A stretch of DNA of 11,616 bases from CAZGVW01 sp964529265. GTDB lineage: Bacteria > Planctomycetota > Phycisphaerae > Phycisphaerales > UBA1924. The notes under the pieces were generated by a model. That model was not told the origin of the DNA. It worked only from the letters and a program-made list of their open reading frames with translations, and made no database searches. Shown here in pieces: positions 1-6,918 of this stretch; the first letter of the stretch is position 1, and each line of letters starts with the position of its first letter. The stretch is from positions 1 through 11,616 of the forward strand of contig CAZGVW010000197.1 of NCBI GenBank assembly GCA_964529265.1. The letters run 5' to 3'. Position numbers and translations under genes: made by a program.

Positions 1-1492
1 GCGGCTCGCGCCGCGCCACCAGGTCCTCGAACTCGCGCATCGACATCGTCGTATCGCCGACGGCGATCTGCCAGCGATAGTCCACGAGCGCCGCCAGCCC
101 GAGCCGGCCGTCGCCCGCATCCGTGACGCCGCCGCCGGACAGCGCATCCTCCGGCGCCTCCTCCGATTCGATCTCGATCCGCACGCCCAGCCGCGCCGCG
201 GGAGACTCCCACCACTCGGGCGCATAGGCCCCGATGCCCTGCTCGATGAGCAGCGGCCGCATCTCGCGCAGGAACTCGTAGGCCTGCCGCGTCGTGAGCG
301 CGAGCCCTGTCGGCGCCGTCTCCTGCAGCGCCGTCTCGAGCCGCCGGAAAATCCTTGATGCTCGACCCAGTTCCGCCAGGAGCAACTCCTTCGGCGATTC
401 CACGCGCCTGCCGTCCACCGCCGCGGAATCTGCCGAGAGCGCCCACACATCCTCGGCGCTCAGCATCACCTGCTCGCGCTCGACCGATTGCAGGTGGAAC
501 GAGAGCCGCCACGCCGCCGAGTCGCTGCGATGCTCGCCCTCTTCCGAAGGCACGGGCTCGTGCAGGCGCAGGCAGAGCCGCCATTCCACGTCCGCGCCGC
601 GATCATCGAGCGCGCCGATCCACTCCCGCACGCCCCGAAGCAGCGCAGGCCGATCTGCCGGCGACGCCGGCACCAACTCGCGCCGGCCCAGCAGCCCCGA
701 GAGCCACGCCACGTGCGCATCGGCGCCGGGGGCGCGATCCTCGATCGCCTCTTCCATCCGCTCCGATTCCAGCGCCGCCCGGCACAGCGCATCCACCGTC
801 TCGTTGAGGAAGTCCTCGAGGACAGGCCACGCCTCGTGCCGGAAGGCGTCGTCCGCGGCCCGCGCCACCGGCGGCATCGAGGCCAGCAGCGCCGAGAGCC
901 GCGCTGCGGTGCGCTCATCACTCAGCCACGGCCGCCACGCGGCGCTCAGGCCGCCATCCGCCTGCTGGAGCAGCATCGGCACAAAGCGCTGCTGCGCCGC
1001 GAGCGAGCGGGCCAGACGGCCCGCGCACGCGAAGAACACGATCGAAGGCCCGAGTGTCGGCCGTCGCGCCGCGCCGGGACGCAGATCGGCGATCCCCCCT
1101 TCATCGTCCTCGCGCGAGTCGTCGAGGTCTTCAAGCGCCGCGAGCGCGGCCCGGGGCTCGAGCGCCAGGGCGGGCACGCTCCATGTCGCCATGCGGGCGG
1201 ATTCCTCCGGCTCGTGCATCGCCATGCCCGCCGCGTGCGCCAGGCTCGGGCTGGGCAGCGGCGCCTCACCGACACTCGGCAGCGCCAGAACAAAGGCGCC
1301 ATCCAGACCGCCCGCCAGCCGAACACCAAGCGCGCGCACGCATTCCGCCACCTCACCGGCGCTCATCGCAAAGGGATGCATCGGCGCTTCTTCGCGGAGG
1401 GGCGGCGTCGCGGCGGCGCCATCCGCCTCCCACGCCCGTTCACCCCACAAGAGCAGCGCGCCCCCGGTCCAGTTCGCGTGCAGAACCCGCAT
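1..1492 (-). CDS. SNF2-family DEAD/DEAH helicase, N-terminal half (partial, runs off left edge)
   Basis: An open frame on the minus strand runs without a stop from an ATG at 1492 to the window edge, giving 497 visible residues. It begins MRVLHANWTGGALLLWGE, the usual opening of bacterial SNF2 helicases that carry a non-catalytic SNF2-associated (DUF3670-type) domain. That domain is recognisable near the edge: P-E-W-W at about residues 425-428 and YRWQIAVGD at about 472-480, followed by an S-M-R-E-F-E-D-L stretch. In this family the domain precedes a two-lobe SNF2 ATPase that moves along or remodels nucleic acid; those lobes lie outside the window, so activity cannot be judged. GGAGG at 1506-1510 is 13 nt before the ATG, a loose ribosome site, so the start could be slightly different. 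Overlapping frames in this stretch are Arg/Pro/Ser-rich shadows. tRNA-Lys lies just upstream on the same strand. The family assignment is fairly sure; the biological role is unknown. Confidence 0.85.
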   Translation of the reverse strand, partial: MRVLHANWTGGALLLWGERAWEADGAAATPPLREEAPMHPFAMSAGEVAECVRALGVRLAGGLDGAFVLALPSVGEAPLPSPSLAHAAGMAMHEPEESARMATWSVPALALEPRAALAALEDLDDSREDDEGGIADLRPGAARRPTLGPSIVFFACAGRLARSLAAQQRFVPMLLQQADGGLSAAWRPWLSDERTAARLSALLASMPPVARAADDAFRHEAWPVLEDFLNETVDALCRAALESERMEEAIEDRAPGADAHVAWLSGLLGRRELVPASPADRPALLRGVREWIGALDDRGADVEWRLCLRLHEPVPSEEGEHRSDSAAWRLSFHLQSVEREQVMLSAEDVWALSADSAAVDGRRVESPKELLLAELGRASRIFRRLETALQETAPTGLALTTRQAYEFLREMRPLLIEQGIGAYAPEWWESPAARLGVRIEIESEEAPEDALSGGGVTDAGDGRLGLAALVDYRWQIAVGDTTMSMREFEDLVARREP

Positions 1493-1514
1493 CCGTTCGT
1501 CTCTGCCTCCGTCG

Positions 1515-1530
1515 CCGCGCCGGCGCGCGG
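1515..1530 (-). terminator. Possible hairpin terminator after tRNA-Lys
   Basis: CCGCGC-CGGC-GCGCGG is a perfect 6-bp inverted repeat with a 4-nt loop, about 20 nt downstream of the tRNA 3' end and upstream of the helicase start. It has no T-tract, so it may only be a processing or pausing structure. In DNA this GC-rich, such short palindromes also arise by chance. Confidence 0.25.
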
Positions 1531-1551
1531 GCCGTGTTGTGCCTCGACAAG

Positions 1552-1624
1552 TGAGGGCGGTGGGACTCGAACCCACGACCAGCGGCTTAAAAGGCCGATG
1601 CTCTGCCGACTGAGCTACGCCCTC
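1552..1624 (-). tRNA. tRNA-Lys, anticodon UUU
   Basis: Read on the minus strand, this folds as a full cloverleaf of 73 nt including the discriminator A. The acceptor stem GAGGGCG/CGCCCTC has 7 perfect pairs, the D arm reads GCTCAGTCGGCAGAGC, and the T arm GTGGG-TTCGAGT-CCCAC has a perfect 5-bp stem. The anticodon loop is CTTTTAA (1593-1587), so the anticodon is TTT and the tRNA decodes lysine AAA/AAG. The top pair of the anticodon stem (27-43) appears to be U-C, a mismatch. The 3' CCA is not encoded: the bases after the discriminator are CT. This is the only tRNA in the window. It lies between the helicase gene and the divergent gmhA spacer. Confidence 0.95.
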
Positions 1625-1632
1625 AGGAAGCC

Positions 1633-1671
1633 GCGGATCGCCCGCCCCTGGGCGCGCGCCGAGCGATCCGC
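1633..1671. repeat. 9-bp perfect inverted repeat between tRNA-Lys and gmhA
   Basis: GCGGATCGC (1633-1641) and GCGATCCGC (1663-1671) are exact reverse complements separated by 21 nt, and the loop itself can pair a little (CGCC/GGCG). The element ends only 8 nt from the mature tRNA 5' end and lies 90 nt before the gmhA start, in the divergent spacer. It could be an operator, or a hairpin in the precursor tRNA leader. On the minus strand a TACCAT box (1678-1673) lies just upstream and would start transcription near the first arm. Confidence 0.55.
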
Positions 1672-1724
1672 AATGGTAGCCATCATCCGCGGGCGCGTCG
1701 CGGGCTCGAACTCATCCCTTCTGG

Positions 1725-1754
1725 TTGGCCTCCAGAGCCTCCTGCGGGCACAAT
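1725..1754 (+). promoter_or_regulatory. Possible -35/-10 promoter for gmhA giving a leaderless mRNA
   Basis: TTGGCC (1725-1730) and CACAAT (1749-1754) each match four of six bases of the sigma-70-type boxes and are 18 nt apart. A start 7 nt after the -10 box would fall on the A of the gmhA ATG at 1761, giving a leaderless message. That would fit the lack of a clear Shine-Dalgarno before this start. The match is weak. Confidence 0.25.
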
Positions 1755-1760
1755 GGCGAC

Positions 1761-2336
1761 ATGGCGTTTGACGAGACCGCCGCCCGGCGGCACATCGAGC
1801 AGTCCGCGGCGACGATCGCCGGCCTCTCCCGGCAGGCGGCGCAGGTGTCACGCATCGCCGCGGCCGTCGCCGACCGCGTTCACGCAGGAGGCGTGGTGTA
1901 CACCTGCGGCAACGGCGGGTCAGCCGCGGAGGCGATGCACCTCGCGGAGGAACTCATCGGCAGGTACCGCGCCCCGCGACCGCCGCTGCCCGCCGTCTGC
2001 CTGAACGCCGACGCGACCGCCCTCACCTGCATCGCCAACGATTTCGGGTTCGATCACGTGTTCGAGCGCCAGGCCCGGGCGCTGTGCAGGCGGGGCGATG
2101 CGCTCATCGCGTTCTCCACGAGCGGGAAGAGCCCGAACATCGTTCTGGCGCTGAAGGCGGCCCGTGAGGCGGGGGCGCTGGCCATCGGCCTGCTCGGCCG
2201 CGGCGGAGGCGACGCCGCCGCGAACTGCGACATGGCGCTGGTTGTGGAGAGCGACGACACGGCGCGCATTCAGGAGGCGCACCAGGTCGTCCTGCACATC
2301 ATGCTCGAGGCCGTGGAATCGGCCTGCTCTTCATGA
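1761..2336 (+). CDS. gmhA: D-sedoheptulose 7-phosphate isomerase (SIS domain)
   Basis: This cytosolic enzyme converts sedoheptulose 7-phosphate to D-glycero-D-manno-heptose 7-phosphate, the first step of nucleotide-activated heptose synthesis for LPS core and other surface sugars. The 191-residue product matches the usual GmhA length. The SIS signature CGNGGSAAEAMHLAEELIGRY sits at 49-69, a second block ANDFGFDHVF at 92-101 and the phosphate-binding STSGKSPN at 119-126. Zinc and catalytic positions known in E. coli GmhA align with H60, E64, Q171 and H179, so the enzyme looks intact. The ATG at 1761 was chosen because it begins the family-typical N-terminal helix; a TTG at 1725 would add 12 unconvincing residues. 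No clear ribosome site precedes it. The gene is alone on its strand here, and its stop overlaps the tail of the convergent dockerin gene by 6 bp. Other SIS-family isomerases are less likely, given the match along the whole length. Confidence 0.93.
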   Translation: MAFDETAARRHIEQSAATIAGLSRQAAQVSRIAAAVADRVHAGGVVYTCGNGGSAAEAMHLAEELIGRYRAPRPPLPAVCLNADATALTCIANDFGFDHVFERQARALCRRGDALIAFSTSGKSPNIVLALKAAREAGALAIGLLGRGGGDAAANCDMALVVESDDTARIQEAHQVVLHIMLEAVESACSS

Positions 2337-3902
2337 GCCGCGCGTGACGCCCCAGTTGCCGAGCACCAACGCGAGGTCCGAACTGTTCACGAGGCCGTCG
2401 TTGTTCAGGTCGATGTGGGAGTCGATCGCCGCGATGCCCCAGCTCCCCAGAATGATCGCGAGGTCCGAACTGTTGACGGTCCCGTCGCCGTTGAGGTCGC
2501 CCAGAATCGCTTCGCCGCCGACAATCGCATCCGCGTCCTCGTCATCGATGAACCCGTTGTAGTTGACGTCAAACACGCTGAAGTTGCGGGCGAAGTCCGC
2601 AAGCCGCACGGATTGGTCCTGCCCTGCGTCGGCGTCGCGCAGGCCGCCGTCGTATTGGACAATGGCGGCGTGGACGGCCTGCCGATCGCCCTCATCGACG
2701 TCGCCGTCGCCGCTCAGGTCGCCGAACGACGTGCGGAACCCGAGGTCGGTGTAGACGTAGACGGCGGTGCGCTTGTCCGGATAAGGAACACCGAAAAGCG
2801 CCGTGACTTCCCACGTTGTGGGGTCGAGGTAGTCCATGACGTCGCGATTCGCCCAGCCTTGGCAGATCACCCACTGCGCGCCGGGCGGCGTCGAGAATCC
2901 CAGGAACTTCACCACGTCGTGCATCGCCTCCTGCATGCTGGTGTGGTCGCCGACATCCGTGTTGGGCGCCTGCTTGGGCGTGTTCGTCAGGATCGAAGCG
3001 CCCATCTGATCGAGCGCGTACACCAGCGTCACCGTCGTGCGGTTCGTGTACATGTCGTGAGAGAACCGCAGCGGCACGACCGGGTCGTACGCGCCCGGCA
3101 CGCTGCCGTTCAGAGCGCCGCTCGCGTTCCGAAAGCCGCCGCTGCGCTGGAAGAACCGCCCGTCCACGTGAAACGTCTCGCCCGTCTCCATCACCCCGTC
3201 GCCGTCGCCGATCTCCTGGCGCAGGACCACACTCCAGCAGCCGCACATCGAGAGAATGAACTCGACCCCACTGCGCTCATACTGCGGCGACGTGCCGAAC
3301 ACGCCGTCGAGTTCGTCGCCGAATCGGACCATGCGCGAAGCGCCGAGCGCCTGCGGCACGCCGGCGAAGCGCCCGACGTTGGCGAGAAACAGGTGTCGCG
3401 CGGAGTCATCGACCTCGCCGCCCGTGTCCACGTCGTTGTCGATGTCGATCTCGACGAAACCGTACACCGGGTTCGGGCCGAAGGTGAGCGGCGCGAACGG
3501 TCGCCCGTTCATGCCCAGCGTGCCCGGCGGGTTCAGCAGCCCATTGAACACGATGTCCATGCGGAAGATGTGCGCCTCGGCCGCCGGAACAACGACGCCG
3601 CTGTACCGATCGTTCGCGCCGGGCGTCGGAAGCCACCCGCTCAGCCGGATCGTGCGCACGTCGGGCAGCGTCGCGCTGTAGGGGAACGGCTTGCCGATGT
3701 TCACCGGATCGGTGCGGCGCAGCATCGCGTCGCCTGCTTCGTCCGTCCACACGGCGACGTCGTCGATGATCTGCACGGGAGGCGGCGGCGAAGAGGCGGG
3801 CAGCGCGGGGTCGCCCGCGCTTGCCTCAAACGGGCCGCCCACGCTCAGCGTGATCGCCGCGGCGAGCCACAGCCTTGGGGCGAAATGACGTGTGGTTCTC
3901 AT
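2331..3902 (-). CDS. Secreted protein with four C-terminal dockerin-like calcium loops
   Basis: The 523-residue protein starts with a Sec-type signal: basic MRTTRHFAPR, hydrophobic LWLAAAITLSVGG, and likely cleavage after ASA at 29. Residues 45-390 form an unidentified globular region with acidic, calcium-like patches (EIDIDNDVDTGGE at 151-163, GDGDGVMETGE at 232-242) and a C-G-C at 220-222. The C-terminus carries four dockerin/EF-hand-like loops: GDLSGDGDVDEGD (394-406), FDVNYNGFIDDED (444-456), GDLNGDGTVNSSD (468-480) and IDLNNDGLVNSSD (497-509). The last two end in LGSWG and LGNWG. It probably acts outside the membrane; dockerin-like pairs usually bind calcium and can mediate docking, but no cohesin partner is visible. 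The ATG at 3902 overlaps the response-regulator stop as ATGA and has GGAGGT 9 nt upstream inside that gene, so translation is likely coupled. A longer upstream frame of 105 residues overlaps the regulator and lacks a signal peptide. The function of the main domain is not recognised. Confidence 0.88.
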   Translation of the reverse strand: MRTTRHFAPRLWLAAAITLSVGGPFEASAGDPALPASSPPPPVQIIDDVAVWTDEAGDAMLRRTDPVNIGKPFPYSATLPDVRTIRLSGWLPTPGANDRYSGVVVPAAEAHIFRMDIVFNGLLNPPGTLGMNGRPFAPLTFGPNPVYGFVEIDIDNDVDTGGEVDDSARHLFLANVGRFAGVPQALGASRMVRFGDELDGVFGTSPQYERSGVEFILSMCGCWSVVLRQEIGDGDGVMETGETFHVDGRFFQRSGGFRNASGALNGSVPGAYDPVVPLRFSHDMYTNRTTVTLVYALDQMGASILTNTPKQAPNTDVGDHTSMQEAMHDVVKFLGFSTPPGAQWVICQGWANRDVMDYLDPTTWEVTALFGVPYPDKRTAVYVYTDLGFRTSFGDLSGDGDVDEGDRQAVHAAIVQYDGGLRDADAGQDQSVRLADFARNFSVFDVNYNGFIDDEDADAIVGGEAILGDLNGDGTVNSSDLAIILGSWGIAAIDSHIDLNNDGLVNSSDLALVLGNWGVTRGS

Positions 3903-5419
3903 TCCTTCGCCACCTCCTGCGCGTAATCCGTCAGGCCGGCCCGCTCGAGACGATACCGGAAACTGCTGCGGTTCATCCCGATGAGCTTGGCGGCCCGTGA
4001 GACGTTGCCGCGCGCATGTTCGAGCGCCTGCGTGATGAGCGCCCGCTCCACCTCTTCCGCCGTGTGCACGCCCCGCTCGAAATCGAAGCGCAGCGGCGTG
4101 GGGTGGCCCGGGTCCGCGCTCTCCCCCGCCGCCGGGGCGAGCGGCGCGGTGGAAGCCTTGCGCACCGCCTGTGCGCTCAGGCCCATGTCGTCCGGGCCGA
4201 TCTCGGCCGTGTCGCACAGCATCACCGCCCGCTGCATCACGTTCACCAGTTCGCGCACGTTCCCCGGCCAGGAGTGTCGCACGAGCGCGATGCGCGCCGT
4301 CGGGCTCAGGCGCATCGCCTGGCGCCCATACTCGCGCGTGAAGCGCGCGAGCATCGCCTCCGCGATGAGCAGGATGTCGTCGCCGCGCTCGCGCAGGGCG
4401 GGAATGCGGATCGTGAAGGCGTTCAGGCGGTAGTACAGGTCGCGCCGGAAGCGGCCGTCCTCCACGCGCTTCTCGAGGTCCTGATTCGTCGCGGTGATCA
4501 CGCGCGCGTTCACCGCGCGCTCCCGCGCCCCGCCCACGCGCCTGTAGGCGCCGTGCTCCACCACCAGCAGCAGTTTCGCCTGCAGATCGGGCGGCATGTC
4601 GCCGATTTCATCCAGAAGAATCGTCCCGCCCTCGGCCATCTCGAACAGCCCCGGCCGCGCCGATTTCGCGTCGGTGAACGCGCCCTTCTCATGGCCGAAG
4701 AGTTCACTCTCGACGAGCGTCGCCGGAAGCGCGGAGCAGTTCACGTGCACAAACGGCGTATCGGAGGATCCGCCGTTCGCGCCCGCATGATGCGCCGCCG
4801 CGGAGCGCTGCGCCAGTTGATGAATGTGCCGCGCGAGCACGCCCTTGCCCGCCCCAGTCTCACCCAGCAGCAGAATCGTGGGCAGCCCCGCCCGAGGGGG
4901 CGACGATTCGCCGTCGGCCTGCGGCAGCGGCATCGAGGCAAGCCGCTCCGCAAGCACCACCGCCGCCTTCCACAGCCGGCTCTCGCCGATCACCGCGCTC
5001 TCATCCGCCCGCGTGCGCTCCAGACGCTCGTAGAGCCGCAGCCGCCGCTTCAGACGCCGATTCTCCAGCGTCCGCGTGACCAGCAGCGTGAGTTCCTCGA
5101 GCGACACCGGCTTCTGGATGTAGTCGTCCGCCCCTTCCTTCATCGCGGCCACGGCGTTCTCCACCGTGCCGTACGCCGTCATCACGATCACGACGCCCTC
5201 GAAACCCTCCTCGCGCAGCCGACGAAGGAAATCGACGCCCGTCTCCCCGCCCCCGAGGTTGATGTCCGTCAGCACGACGTCGAACTCGGCGCCCCGCGTC
5301 TCGCGCCAGGCGTCGGGCGCCCCCGCCGCCTCGGCCACAGTGTGGCCGGCGCGGCCGAGGGCGCGCCGAATCGAGAGCCGCAGGTTCTCCTCATCTTCAA
5401 CGACCAGGATCCGGGCCAC
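3899..5419 (-). CDS. NtrC-type sigma-54-dependent response regulator
   Basis: This 506-residue protein has the three domains of an enhancer-binding activator. The receiver spans about 1-120, with acidic pocket E8-D9-E10, phosphoacceptor D52 (VVLTDINL), T81 and K103. The AAA+ ATPase spans about 142-400, with Walker A GETGAGKG (186-193), the sigma-54 contact loop GAFTDA (246-251, where GAFTGA is classical), Walker B ILLDEIGD (267-274) and the arginine-rich FRRDLYYRLN (324-333). The Fis-type helix-turn-helix spans about 457-495 (GNVSRAAKLIGMNRSSFRYRL). When phosphorylated it should hydrolyse ATP and remodel sigma-54 polymerase at -24/-12 promoters. Compared with PspF, the ATPase has short inserts near 165-180 and 206-220. 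GTG at 5419 was chosen because MARILVVEDEE is the normal receiver opening and GGAGG lies 9 nt upstream. It overlaps the kinase gene by 23 nt, so the two are very likely partners. A candidate target promoter lies at 8079-8095. Assignment is firm; the true regulon is inferred. Confidence 0.96.
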   Translation of the reverse strand: MARILVVEDEENLRLSIRRALGRAGHTVAEAAGAPDAWRETRGAEFDVVLTDINLGGGETGVDFLRRLREEGFEGVVIVMTAYGTVENAVAAMKEGADDYIQKPVSLEELTLLVTRTLENRRLKRRLRLYERLERTRADESAVIGESRLWKAAVVLAERLASMPLPQADGESSPPRAGLPTILLLGETGAGKGVLARHIHQLAQRSAAAHHAGANGGSSDTPFVHVNCSALPATLVESELFGHEKGAFTDAKSARPGLFEMAEGGTILLDEIGDMPPDLQAKLLLVVEHGAYRRVGGARERAVNARVITATNQDLEKRVEDGRFRRDLYYRLNAFTIRIPALRERGDDILLIAEAMLARFTREYGRQAMRLSPTARIALVRHSWPGNVRELVNVMQRAVMLCDTAEIGPDDMGLSAQAVRKASTAPLAPAAGESADPGHPTPLRFDFERGVHTAEEVERALITQALEHARGNVSRAAKLIGMNRSSFRYRLERAGLTDYAQEVAKE

Positions 5420-6908
5420 TCGTGTCTCCCTCCAGCCGGCCCGCCCGCCCGGACCCCGCGGCCGCGGCGGGCAGCGTCACGACGAACGCCGCACCATGCC
5501 CATTGTTGGAAGAATGATCCCGGGCTCCCAGCGCCGGAAGCCCGGGCTCGATGGTGATCCGTCCGCCATGTCCACGGACCACCTGCTGAGCCACTGCAAG
5601 ACCGATGCCGGTCCCCGTCGGCTTCGTGGTGAACTGGGCGCTGAAGACCCGCTCCCGCAGGTCATGGGGTACCCCTGGCCCCTGGTCCTCCACCCGGATC
5701 ACCCATTCCCCCCCTTCTGCCGCGGCAACCCCGATCCGCACCAGCCCCCCTTGCGGTGAGGCCTCGATGGCGTTGGTCAGAATCGCCACGACGGCCTGCT
5801 CGAGATGGCGGGCGTCGAAAAAAGCACGCTCCGGGGCAGTTTCTGAAGCGATTTCGAGCCTCACGCCGCGGCTCTGGGCCATTGGCCGGTGGGCCGCCAC
5901 CACCCCCTCCAGCCAAGCCCGCACGGGCCGTTGCTCGGGCTCAATGGCCAAGGGGGATGTCGAGTTCAGGAGATCCGCCAGCCAATGCTCGAAACGGTCC
6001 ACGGTGGCCACGATCCGGTCCTGCGATTCCCGGAGGTCGGAATCCGCGGGCAGCTCCTCCCGCGTCAGTTCCGCCAGCCCGCGGATACCCGCCAGCGGGT
6101 TCCGGAGGTTGTGGACGAGACGGCGGACCATCTCCCCCACCGCCGCGAGCCGCTCCCGCTGCACCCGCTCCTCCTGCATGGCGGACACCATGGCCGCCAT
6201 GTGGTTCACTTCAGATCCGAGTTGGGCGACCTCGTCACGTCCGTGGATGTCCAAACGGTGAGAAAAATCGCCCGCGGCGATTCGGGCCGCGGCGGCGCGC
6301 AGGTCAGCCACGGGGCGAATGACCCATCGGCGCACGAGAAGGAGCGCGAGCGCACCCGCCAGCAGGGCGCTGGCGAGGGCGAATGTGAGCGCCAGGGCGA
6401 GGCGGGCCCGCAGGCGAGTGGAATACGAGGTGGCAAGGCCCGCTTCGGCGAGCATTCGGCGCTCGATGCGCTGTATCACCTCGCGGGCCTGCTCGGTTTC
6501 CGCCCGGGCCTGTTCGGCGGCTGCCGGATCGCCGGATTCGAGCGCCTTTTTACCGGCGGAAATCGCAGATTCGACGCGGGCGCGCAGGTTTCTTGCCGTG
6601 CTGGCGCCCGTCGAGCGCTGGGGCGCTTCCTGCTCCTCCAATGCGCGCAGTTCGTCGCGAATTCGATCGGAATGCGCCAAAAAAGCGGCTTTCGTCGCGT
6701 CATCGCGCGCTTCTGCGAGGATGTCGGACTGTCCTCCCAGAAGCGCGTTGAGCCGGCCCAGCGAGTTGAGGGCCTCGGCGATCCGGCTGAACGGCGCGGC
6801 GACCTCACGCTGCAGCAGGTCGAACGACCACCAGGCCGTGCCGAGGCTCACCGCCACCGTCAGCCCCAGAAGGCCGATCAGAACCGCGAATTTCCGCTGG
6901 AGGGACAT
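5397..6908 (-). CDS. Membrane sensor histidine kinase
   Basis: The 503-residue kinase has TM1 at about 7-28, an extracytoplasmic Ala/Glu/Arg-rich helical sensor at about 30-165, TM2 at about 168-192, HAMP at 193-246, the phosphoacceptor helix from about 252, and an HATPase_c domain at about 365-480. The H-box reads VHNLRNPLAG with H266; the residue after His is Asn, where Glu or Asp is usual. The ATP site has N-box LTNAIEAS (377-384), G1 EDQGPGVP (407-414), F-box FSAQFTTKP (422-430) and G2 GTGIGLAV (432-439). The sensor region, predicted coiled and four-helix-like, resembles chemoreceptor-type ligand domains but gives no ligand. The ATG at 6908 was chosen because MSLQRKF leads straight into TM1. 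An in-frame GTG at 6929 would add seven residues and overlap the upstream gene. Its 3' end holds the ribosome site and start of the response regulator, so the pair is translationally linked. It most likely phosphorylates that regulator at D52. Confidence 0.94.
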   Translation of the reverse strand: MSLQRKFAVLIGLLGLTVAVSLGTAWWSFDLLQREVAAPFSRIAEALNSLGRLNALLGGQSDILAEARDDATKAAFLAHSDRIRDELRALEEQEAPQRSTGASTARNLRARVESAISAGKKALESGDPAAAEQARAETEQAREVIQRIERRMLAEAGLATSYSTRLRARLALALTFALASALLAGALALLLVRRWVIRPVADLRAAAARIAAGDFSHRLDIHGRDEVAQLGSEVNHMAAMVSAMQEERVQRERLAAVGEMVRRLVHNLRNPLAGIRGLAELTREELPADSDLRESQDRIVATVDRFEHWLADLLNSTSPLAIEPEQRPVRAWLEGVVAAHRPMAQSRGVRLEIASETAPERAFFDARHLEQAVVAILTNAIEASPQGGLVRIGVAAAEGGEWVIRVEDQGPGVPHDLRERVFSAQFTTKPTGTGIGLAVAQQVVRGHGGRITIEPGLPALGARDHSSNNGHGAAFVVTLPAAAAGSGRAGRLEGDTSGPDPGR

Positions 6909-6918
6909 GCGGAACGGC

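Noticed and set aside
294..1771. Long plus-strand open frames (439 and 427 residues) over the left region
   Set aside because: They are Arg/Ser/Pro-rich with no domain, lie antisense to the helicase gene and run through the tRNA; they are GC-driven shadows.
2415..3926. 503-residue plus-strand open frame opposite the dockerin protein
   Set aside because: It is rich in Val, Arg, His and Ala with no domain, and the opposite strand holds a signal peptide and dockerin loops.
3903..4217. N-terminal extension of the dockerin protein by 105 residues
   Set aside because: It overlaps the HTH end of the response regulator in another frame, lacks a signal peptide, and the ATG at 3902 has a proper ribosome site and signal sequence.
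4016..5557. 513-residue plus-strand open frame opposite the response regulator
   Set aside because: Its composition is Arg/His/Pro-rich and it is antisense to an unmistakable NtrC-type protein.
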